This document shows positions 7,800 to 12,470 of a stretch of 14,219 nucleotides of DNA, piece after piece (positions within the stretch are counted from its first letter, which is position 1; the number at the start of each line of letters is the position of its first letter). The position numbers and the translations under genes are program-made. Under the pieces are notes generated by a model. It made no database searches. It had not been told where the DNA came from and saw only the letters and a program-made list of their open reading frames with translations. This DNA is from Mediterranea massiliensis. Lineage in GTDB: Bacteria > Bacteroidota > Bacteroidia > Bacteroidales > Bacteroidaceae. The stretch lies in assembly GCA_958402075.1 (NCBI GenBank), contig CATXSD010000063.1, forward strand, positions 1-14,219. Reading direction: 5' to 3'.

Positions 7800-7830
7800 C
7801 AAAACTAAGGTTCCCCGATCGCCTCGACAA
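7800..7830 (-). promoter_or_regulatory. Consensus promoter for the export-wzz pair, overlapping the DUF4248 stop
   Basis: On the minus strand TTG (7828-7830), a 20-nt spacer and TAGTTTTG (7800-7807) match the Bacteroides -33/-7 consensus exactly. The TAG of the -7 box is the DUF4248 stop codon. Transcription would begin about 28 nt before the ATG at 7765, giving the export and wzz genes their own start independent of the upxY promoter 3.3 kb upstream. Confidence 0.55.
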
Positions 7831-8023
7831 TCATGCGGACATGCACGGGCATGTAGACGCGGGCATGCGGATTGCAGCCGGCAGCCTGGAGGCGTTCGCG
7901 CAGGTGGGGATAATAGTCGATCCAGCTCTGCAGCTTGCGGTGGGCCACCTGCGGATTGAGCGTGGGAAAGTAACACTGGGCCAGCTCGGTGCGGCCGTAG
8001 GCACGGATGGTAAATGCTTCCAT
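7805..8023 (-). CDS. DUF4248 family protein
   Basis: A 72-residue protein matching the DUF4248 pattern seen across Bacteroides: an N-terminal F-IRAYGRTELAQCYFP segment, LNPQVAHRKLQSWI in the middle and the ending IVEAIGEP. The function is unknown; the compact helical, basic make-up and the recurring position opposite an HU gene suggest a DNA-binding or regulatory role, which is inference. The frame is open further upstream to 8107, but that extension is not conserved-looking and the family starts at the ATG at 8023 (MEAFTIRAYG). It is divergent from the HU-smalltalk-amidase genes and its stop lies 39 nt before the export gene start on the same strand, so read-through into the export genes is possible. 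Confidence 0.85.
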   Translation of the reverse strand: MEAFTIRAYGRTELAQCYFPTLNPQVAHRKLQSWIDYYPHLRERLQAAGCNPHARVYMPVHVRMIVEAIGEP

Positions 8024-8100
8024 AGGATGAATTCTGATTTTGTCTTTACTGACGTAAAGATACTGAAAATCAAGCAAAGCACCATACGCCGGAGCAACTA

Positions 8101-8150
8101 TAATCAACGATAATCAACTTTAATCCACCCCTACCTACCCTTACCTGCCG
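8101..8150 (+). repeat. 10-bp-phased repeat array between DUF4248 and HU genes
   Basis: Five successive 10-mers line up: TAATCAACGA, TAATCAACTT, TAATCCACCC, CTACCTACCC, TTACCTGCCG. A related TTACGG begins the next one. The consensus is roughly TWAYCNACNN, drifting from left to right. A 10-bp period puts every unit on nearly the same face of the helix. The array lies in the divergent gap just upstream of the HU promoter candidate. Confidence 0.65.
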
Positions 8151-8178
8151 TTACGGACTTCCCAGGGGGAGGAGGTTG

Positions 8179-8186
8179 TATCTTTG
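8179..8186 (+). promoter_or_regulatory. -7 box TATCTTTG for the HU-smalltalk-amidase genes
   Basis: TATCTTTG is a perfect TAnnTTTG -7 element. No clear TTG is found 19-21 nt upstream, so the -33 part is weak, and activation from the adjacent 10-bp repeats is conceivable. Transcription from here would give a leader of nearly 200 nt containing the palindromic element at 8198-8346. Confidence 0.4.
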
Positions 8187-8197
8187 TAACGTTCACC

Positions 8198-8346
8198 ACG
8201 AAGGAAACTGAGCTTTTCACCACAGATTACACTGATTACACAGATTTGCTCAAATATCATCAGTTTATTGCTTAACACAATCTGTGTAAATCTGCGTAAT
8301 CTGTGGTTCAGAAAATACGCTGTGAAACTCTGTGTACTCTGTGGTG
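8198..8346. repeat. Long nested palindrome of CACAGATTACAC words in the HU leader
   Basis: The inner arms are 8219-8247 (ACCACAGATTACACTG...) and 8278-8307, whose reverse complement begins ACCACAGATTACGCAG; they pair at most positions. Outside these, CACCACGAAGGAAACTGAG on the left roughly pairs with CTCTGTGTACTCTGTGGTG on the right. A degenerate single arm of the same family is at 1050-1104. The mRNA leader could fold into a long stem here. Confidence 0.6.
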
Positions 8347-8387
8347 AGCAGTAATTTTATTTATTAACTTTCAATTATCAATTCACT

Positions 8388-8870
8388 ATGATTCTCTACA
8401 GAAAAGTTCAAATCACCGGCGAGAACCATCCCTGCAAGGGACTGTGGTATGCCCGCCCCGTCATCAACGAAACGCTGGACCTCGAAGCGCTGTCCAAGCA
8501 CATGTCGAAACACAACACGCCTTTCTCGCCCGGCGTGATCAAAGGGGTGCTGGCCGAAATGGTGGCCTGCATCAAGGAGCTGATTCTGGACGGCAAGAAC
8601 GTGAAGCTGGACGACCTGGCCATCTTCTCGGTGGGCATCGTCAGCGACCACGGCGCCGCCAGTGCGGCCGAATTCAAGGTGAGCGAGAACGTGGCGGGCC
8701 TGAAGCTCCGCGCCCGCGCCACCGGCGAACTGAGCAACGCCAAAATCAACCTGGAAGGTACGCTGCGCGAACAGAACGAGTACACCGTCGAGGGCAGCAG
8801 CACGTCCGGCACGCCGGGCGGTAATAGCGGCGGCACCGGCGAAGACAACCAGGAAGGAAGTCCGCTGTAA
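8388..8870 (+). CDS. HU-family (viral histone-like) DNA-binding protein
   Basis: A 160-residue protein of the HU/IHF-like family common in Bacteroidetes. The core has an N-terminal strand (ILYRKVQI), a helical dimerisation part (LDLEALSKHMSKH, then FSPGVIKGVLAEMVACIKELILDGKNVKLDDLAIF) and a C-terminal beta region (about 70-125, GIVSDHGAASAAEFKVSENVAGLKLRARATG). The last 25 residues or so are a Gly/Ser/Thr-rich low-complexity tail without counterpart in classical HU. Such proteins bind DNA with low specificity and may bend or coat it. It starts at ATG 8388 with AT-rich AACTTTCAATTATCAATT just before and no Shine-Dalgarno. It is followed by a hairpin and then by the smalltalk and amidase genes, probably on one transcript. 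The specific role in this module is not known. Confidence 0.88.
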   Translation: MILYRKVQITGENHPCKGLWYARPVINETLDLEALSKHMSKHNTPFSPGVIKGVLAEMVACIKELILDGKNVKLDDLAIFSVGIVSDHGAASAAEFKVSENVAGLKLRARATGELSNAKINLEGTLREQNEYTVEGSSTSGTPGGNSGGTGEDNQEGSPL

Positions 8871-8880
8871 GATAGCGGTA

Positions 8881-8938
8881 AACGGTTAGGGGTGAGGGGT
8901 GAGCATCCATTCGGATGAAATACTCACCGCTAACCGTT
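8881..8938 (+). repeat. GGTTAGCGGT-type hairpin after the HU gene
   Basis: AACGGTTAGGGGTGAG (8881-8896) pairs with CTCACCGCTAACCGTT (8923-8938), 15 of 16. The loop contains a second perfect stem CATCC-ATTC-GGATG (8904-8917). No U-tract follows. It could stabilise the HU mRNA end or attenuate transcription into the smalltalk-amidase pair. The same repeat family occurs at 12264-12355. Confidence 0.6.
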
Positions 8939-8958
8939 AACCACGCACCACTCTATTA

Positions 8959-8993
8959 ATTTTTCAACTTTCAATTCTCAATTTTCAATTAAC
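8959..8993 (+). repeat. AATTTTC-type AT-rich repeats in front of the smalltalk gene
   Basis: Degenerate TTTTCAA / AATTCTC / AATTTTC words fill the last 40 nt before the smalltalk ATG. Similar words precede the HU start (8366-8385) and the partial gene at 14149. There is no Shine-Dalgarno at any of these starts, so the AT-rich tract may help ribosome loading. Confidence 0.55.
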
Positions 8994-8999
8994 TTAAAA

Positions 9000-9107
9000 A
9001 TGGCTCAAACCAAGAAAAACGTATGGAGCATTGTGCTCAAAGCAATTGTGGCCGTGGCTACTGCCCTGGCCGGAGTATTCGGTATATCGTCATGTATCGG
9101 CCGATGA
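9000..9107 (+). CDS. Smalltalk protein (35-residue hydrophobic peptide)
   Basis: A 35-residue peptide with a basic start (MAQTKKNVWS), one hydrophobic stretch (IVLKAIVAVATALAGVFGI) and the ending SSCIGR. It fits the small family named smalltalk, found just upstream of N-acetylmuramoyl-L-alanine amidase genes in Bacteroides; the function is unknown. The TGA stop overlaps the amidase start as ATGA (9104-9107), so the two are translationally coupled. The peptide could be one membrane helix, or a signal-peptide-like segment with Cys32 as a possible lipidation site (GISSC), which would leave only CIGR. A role in letting the amidase reach the cell wall, like a holin or bacteriocin lysis protein, is speculation from position. 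Confidence 0.85.
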   Translation: MAQTKKNVWSIVLKAIVAVATALAGVFGISSCIGR

Positions 9108-9514
9108 GAACCATCACCCTGATTATTGTCCATTGCTCTGCCACCCCTGAGGGGCAGAGCTTTGGCTTTGAAGCCTGCCGCACGGACCACGTGCGCCACC
9201 GCCGCTTCCGCGACATCGGCTACCACTTCTACATCACCCGCGACGGCGAAATACACCGCGGACGACCGATGGAACAGGTGGGCGCGCACTGCCGCAACCA
9301 CAACCGGCACAGCATCGGAGTGTGCTACGAAGGCGGACTGGACCGCCTGGGCCGTCCGAAGGATACACGTACCCTGGCACAGAAAGGCAGTCTGCTGGCG
9401 CTGGTGCGCGAACTGAAACGCCGGTTTCCGAAGGCACTGGTCGTGGGGCACCACGACCTGGACCCGATGAAGGCGTGCCCGTGTTTTGACGCGGCGAAGG
9501 AATATCGGTTTTAG
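9104..9514 (+). CDS. N-acetylmuramoyl-L-alanine amidase (T7 lysozyme / Amidase_2 type)
   Basis: A 136-residue zinc amidase that cuts the bond between MurNAc and L-Ala of peptidoglycan. The family signatures are IIVHCSAT (His10 as a zinc ligand), DIGYHFYITRDG (Tyr40), GAHCRNHNRHSIGVCYEGG (about 60-78), VVGHHDLDP (His116/117) and KACPCFD (Lys123, Cys125). This gives the His, His, Cys ligand set and the catalytic Tyr and Lys positions of T7-lysozyme-like enzymes. The frame is open 27 codons further upstream, but that part lies in the smalltalk gene. ATG 9104 overlaps the smalltalk stop and gives the usual N-terminus. There is no signal peptide, so reaching the wall would need another route; this may be what the preceding small protein provides. 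The gene is convergent with the sugar transferase. Confidence 0.93.
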   Translation: MRTITLIIVHCSATPEGQSFGFEACRTDHVRHRRFRDIGYHFYITRDGEIHRGRPMEQVGAHCRNHNRHSIGVCYEGGLDRLGRPKDTRTLAQKGSLLALVRELKRRFPKALVVGHHDLDPMKACPCFDAAKEYRF

Positions 9515-9560
9515 GTTTGACAGAGATTCATCAATCATCCAACATCGACCATTATATGAG

Positions 9561-9614
9561 ATCCTTCACTTCGTTCAGTATAACAGAAAGAACGACAGGA
9601 TGACAGAAAGAACG
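9561..9614. repeat. 26-bp intergenic repeat, copy 2, plus ACAGAAAGAACG doublet
   Basis: 9561-9586 matches 4010-4035 in 21 of 26 positions. Overlapping it, ACAGAAAGAACG occurs twice (9583-9594 and 9603-9614) at 20-bp spacing. It lies in the 123-bp gap between the convergent amidase and sugar transferase genes. Confidence 0.5.
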
Positions 9615-9637
9615 GGCCTCAAAACTAATACTTAAAA

Positions 9638-10279
9638 CTAAAATTTCTTGCCAAAAACAATATAGATAAATGTTTTAGCCAAAATTTTAAAGTCGAACCA
9701 CCAGGAACGGTGCTCCAGATAGAAGAGGTCGTAGCGCAAACGACGGAGCATCTTCTCGATGGTATCGGTATAGCCATTATAAAGCGTGGCATAGGACGTG
9801 ACCCCCGGACGAATCTGGAACAGATAGCGATAACGGGGGTCATGTTCCATAATCTGCTTGATGTAATACTCACGTTCGGGACGAGGACCGATAAAGGCCA
9901 TCTGCCCACAGAATACGTTCCACAACTGCGGCAATTCGTCCAAATGATGGTCACGCAGGAACTTGCCCACTTTCGTCATGCGGTCATCATTCTCACCCGC
10001 ATAAAGTGCCGGTCCATCCTTTTCAGCATCTACCCTCATGCTGCGGAACTTGTAAATGTAAAAAGGACGGCCGAAACGCCCGATACGTTCCTGCTTGAAG
10101 ATGGCAGGACCACCGTCTTCACGCTTCACAGCAATATAACAAATAAGGAACAAAGGTGAAAATACGATCAATGCAACCAGAGCGGCCAAACAATCTGCCA
10201 TACGTTTGACATTTCGCTCAAATCCGTTCATTCCATCGGGAATGAAATGATCGTCCTTTTCGATTTTTTCAAAATCCAT
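9638..10279 (-). CDS. Initiating sugar-phosphate transferase (WcaJ/WbaP-like, Bac_transf)
   Basis: A 213-residue polyprenyl-phosphate sugar-1-phosphate transferase of the monotopic short type, expected to load the first sugar of the capsule repeat unit on undecaprenyl phosphate at the inner membrane. There is one hydrophobic segment (29-50), then the catalytic core: FKQERIGRFGRPFYIYKFRSM (61-81), KVGKFLRDHHLDELPQLWNV (103-122) and MAFIGPRPE (127-135), all hallmarks of the family. It lacks the long N-terminal transmembrane part of WcaJ, as do many Bacteroides enzymes. ATG 10279 lies 78 nt after the upxY stop. It is the only polysaccharide gene left next to upxY: downstream on the same strand the locus is broken by the amidase-smalltalk-HU genes. 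Sugar specificity is not readable from sequence. Confidence 0.94.
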   Translation of the reverse strand: MDFEKIEKDDHFIPDGMNGFERNVKRMADCLAALVALIVFSPLFLICYIAVKREDGGPAIFKQERIGRFGRPFYIYKFRSMRVDAEKDGPALYAGENDDRMTKVGKFLRDHHLDELPQLWNVFCGQMAFIGPRPEREYYIKQIMEHDPRYRYLFQIRPGVTSYATLYNGYTDTIEKMLRRLRYDLFYLEHRSWWFDFKILAKTFIYIVFGKKF

Positions 10280-10357
10280 ATAGAGTATAGTTTAGTACAA
10301 TATCCAAATAATCAATCTCAAACAAATGTCACACTATCCTTTGCAGGGGAACCTTGT

Positions 10358-10900
10358 TCATACAGGCTCTACGAGAGAAGGAGGGACAAAGGTAGTAGCT
10401 ACTGCCGTAATTCCTTCGATGCACACCACCACACGACGATCGTGACGTACACGGATAAAAACGCCTTCCACCCCCTCGAAAACCCCTCCGGTAATGCGGA
10501 CACGAGTACCTTTCGACAACTGAAGGTCAACCGGATCCAAATACAGGACACTCTCTTCGTAATTGCCTGCCACAGCAATAAAATTCTGCATCTGACTGTC
10601 AGGGATGACAAGCGGACGGCGGGTCTCGCGGTTATAAAAGTGACGCACCGGTACAGGCAGTTCCGGATGACTGCATAGAGACTCAAGCCCCCGGCGGCTG
10701 GTATGGACAAAAACCAGGTTGTGAACGGCCGCGACCAATTTACGTGATTTACGACCTTCTTTCTCTACCAGTTCGTATCGCATAGGGACAAAATTGACTA
10801 TCCCTTGCTCATCCAACCAGGATTTCAAGACCAGTTCACGGCAATAGGTAACCCGCAAGGCATACCAATGCACAGGTGCAATCACTTTACCCAAATCCAA
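10358..10900 (-). CDS. upxY: UpxY-type NusG-like transcription antiterminator
   Basis: A 180-residue NusG paralogue. The N-terminal NGN domain starts with WYALRVTYCRE (12-22), the usual UpxY signature, and a C-terminal KOW motif lies near 128-163 (SKGTRVRITGGVFEGVEGVF). In Bacteroides, UpxY proteins let RNA polymerase read through the leader of their own capsule locus. The start is unusual: the frame closes at a TGA just upstream and has no ATG before the domain. The first usable codon is TTG at 10900, followed by another TTG (10894) and GTG (10885). An A8 run lies right before, so a sequence slip there is worth checking. The next gene is an initiating transferase, with no UpxZ partner. A promoter and a leader of about 210 nt precede it. 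Confidence 0.92.
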   Translation of the reverse strand: MDLGKVIAPVHWYALRVTYCRELVLKSWLDEQGIVNFVPMRYELVEKEGRKSRKLVAAVHNLVFVHTSRRGLESLCSHPELPVPVRHFYNRETRRPLVIPDSQMQNFIAVAGNYEESVLYLDPVDLQLSKGTRVRITGGVFEGVEGVFIRVRHDRRVVVCIEGITAVATTFVPPSLVEPV

Positions 10901-11111
10901 ATCTACTCTTTTTTTTCAACAATCAAATTTTATAAAAAAAGCATTCTCCAAGGACACCGGGGGAAGCCTGGTTCCTCCGATCAAACCATGAAATGCGAAT
11001 AGTGAAGCGTCAGTCTATGCATTCATTTCTATTCAAAAGTATCCACTATCCCAGAAGGATGCCTTCCGAACAATTATTTTCACGAGCAACTACAATAATA
11101 TAGCGCTTATA
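10901..11111 (-). promoter_or_regulatory. Untranslated leader of the capsule operon
   Basis: About 210 nt lie between the predicted transcription start and the upxY start. It contains a hairpin GAAGG-ATG-CCTTC (11054-11066), a GC-rich stretch with an imperfect GGAGGAA / TTCCCCC stem (10961-10981), a T7 run on the coding strand (10934-10940) and an A8 run (10908-10915). In characterised Bacteroides capsule loci the leader is where UpxY prevents early termination. I cannot assign a single clean terminator, because the T7 run is about 20 nt away from the stem. Confidence 0.5.
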
Positions 11112-11117
11112 GATTTG

Positions 11118-11150
11118 CAAAGTTAAGAGAGTTTTTCGGACTGACAAAAC
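11118..11150 (-). promoter_or_regulatory. Promoter of the capsule operon (upstream of upxY)
   Basis: On the minus strand GTTTTG (11145-11150), a 19-nt spacer and TAACTTTG (11118-11125) match the Bacteroides -33/-7 consensus. I looked for inverted repeats on either side, as in phase-variable capsule promoters, and found none of convincing length, so the promoter looks fixed. Confidence 0.65.
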
Positions 11151-11354
11151 ATTTTACGTTAAAAACAATCCTCTGGCTGAACATCATGGAAGATTAAAAA
11201 TAATAAAGCCAACGAAAACAAATAAAATATCCAAACAAACGCAAATGATTTCAAGAGGGCAAAATCCGGGGAAAAGCAGAGATATTTCAAGCAGTTCCTT
11301 AAAAAATATGTTATTAAGATAAAGAGAAGTAGATGAAATCTGACAGATTATCAC

Positions 11355-11362
11355 TAATTTTG
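11355..11362 (+). promoter_or_regulatory. -7 box TAATTTTG of the coiled-coil protein gene
   Basis: TAATTTTG is a perfect -7 element 24 nt before ATG 11387. The -33 part is not clear. Transcription from here would begin downstream of the other in-frame ATG (11333), which supports the start at 11387. Confidence 0.45.
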
Positions 11363-11386
11363 CGACCAGAATTGAACAAACTTTTT

Positions 11387-12259
11387 ATGAACAAGAACAA
11401 ATCACTGATAATCATAGGAACCGTGCTGGTGGTACTGCTGGTGGGCGTAACCGTGCTGCTGGTGATGGAAAAGACTACCAACAAGGAACTGGTACAGGAG
11501 TTCGAACTGGAAAAGGAAGACCTGGAAAACGAATATACCCGCTTCGCCCAGCAGTATGACGAACTGAAGCTGACCGTATCGAACGACTCGCTCTCGGTAC
11601 TGCTGGAACAGGAACAGCTGAAGACGCAACGCCTGCTGGAAGAACTGCGGACGGTGAAGAGCAGCAACGCCTCGGAAATCAGACGACTGAAGAAGGAGCT
11701 GGCCAGCCTGCGCAAGGTGATGATCAGCTACATCAACCAGATAGACTCGCTGAACCAGCTGACAGCCCGCCAGCAGGAAGTGATCAAGGACGTCACGCGG
11801 AAATACAACGCGGCCTCGCGCCAGATCAGCAGCCTGTCCGAAGAGAAGAAGAGCCTCAACGAGAAAGTGGCCCTGGCCGCCCAGCTGGACGTGACGAACA
11901 TCCGCATCACCACCCAGAACAAGCGTGGGAAGCAGACGGACAAGGTGAAGAACGTGGTGAAATTCAAGATTGACTTCAGCATCGTGAAGAACATCACCGC
12001 ACAGACGGGCGAAAAGACCATCTACGTGCGCATCGCCAAGCCGGACAACAGCATCCTGAGCAAGAGCGACAGCAATACCTTCGACTACGAAAACCGCAAG
12101 CTGACCTACTCCATCCGGAAATACATCGAATACACGGGCGAAGAACAGGCCGTTACCATGTACTGGAACGTGGAGGAATACCTCTACGCCGGCCAATACC
12201 GCGTGGACATCTTTGCCGACGGGGCCCTGATCGGGTCGGGGACGTTCCAGCTGAAATGA
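11387..12259 (+). CDS. Membrane-anchored coiled-coil protein of unknown function
   Basis: A 290-residue protein that I do not recognise beyond its architecture. A short basic N-terminus (MNKNK) precedes one strong transmembrane helix (about 6-27). A long Glu/Lys/Leu-rich coiled coil follows (about 28-165, for example LEKEDLENEYTRFAQQYDEL and IRRLKKELASLRKV). The last 120 residues are a compact, mostly beta domain with many Tyr and Asn, ending in ADGALIGSGTFQLK. The topology suggests a periplasmic or cytoplasmic coiled-coil stalk carrying a globular head. The frame is open to an ATG at 11333, but the -7 box lies between the two ATGs. It is divergent from upxY and upstream of the TolC-family gene, from which a hairpin and a separate promoter divide it, so it is probably a single-gene unit. 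Confidence 0.85.
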   Translation: MNKNKSLIIIGTVLVVLLVGVTVLLVMEKTTNKELVQEFELEKEDLENEYTRFAQQYDELKLTVSNDSLSVLLEQEQLKTQRLLEELRTVKSSNASEIRRLKKELASLRKVMISYINQIDSLNQLTARQQEVIKDVTRKYNAASRQISSLSEEKKSLNEKVALAAQLDVTNIRITTQNKRGKQTDKVKNVVKFKIDFSIVKNITAQTGEKTIYVRIAKPDNSILSKSDSNTFDYENRKLTYSIRKYIEYTGEEQAVTMYWNVEEYLYAGQYRVDIFADGALIGSGTFQLK

Positions 12260-12263
12260 AAAC

Positions 12264-12355
12264 AGCGGTTAGCGGTGAGTGGTTAGCGGTTAGTGACCAT
12301 GCGGGCGGATACTAACCACTCACCGCTAACCACTAACCGCTAACCGTTCACCGCT
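12264..12355 (+). repeat. GGTTAGCGGT-type long hairpin after the coiled-coil gene
   Basis: The left arm 12264-12285 (AGCGGTTAGCGGTGAGTGG...) pairs with 12313-12334 in 21 of 22 positions, and more copies of CCGCTAAC follow up to 12355. It begins five bases after the stop codon. It is the same repeat family as 8881-8938. No U-tract follows; it may protect the mRNA end or separate this unit from the TolC-family gene. Confidence 0.65.
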
Positions 12356-12375
12356 AATCAAATTTTCCATAAAAA

Positions 12376-12409
12376 TTTGATTGAAGTATCGAGAACTTTT
12401 CTACCTTTG
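12376..12409 (+). promoter_or_regulatory. Promoter of the TolC-family gene
   Basis: TTTGATTG (12376-12383) lies 18 nt before TACCTTTG (12402-12409), a perfect TAnnTTTG -7 box. The first TTTG gives a spacer of 22 and the TTG a spacer of 18, both close to the usual 19-21. Transcription would begin near 12416, about 55 nt before the gene. Confidence 0.6.
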
Positions 12410-12470
12410 CATTGTTGTTTATGCAATCATTGCCGACGCTTGAAGGCAATCAACAGAAACGTAAATTACA

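Noticed and set aside
8024..8107. 28-residue N-terminal extension of the DUF4248 protein
   Set aside because: The family starts at MEAFTIRAYG; the extension overlaps probable regulatory DNA of the divergent gap.
10387..10394. TACCTTTG on the minus strand inside upxY as a second promoter for the sugar transferase
   Set aside because: The -7 word is perfect but no TTG lies at 19-21 nt upstream, and it is inside a coding region; chance is as likely.
11040..11200. Invertible (phase-variable) capsule promoter
   Set aside because: I searched both sides of the promoter for matching inverted repeats and found only short palindromes such as AGCGCT; nothing comparable to recombinase sites.
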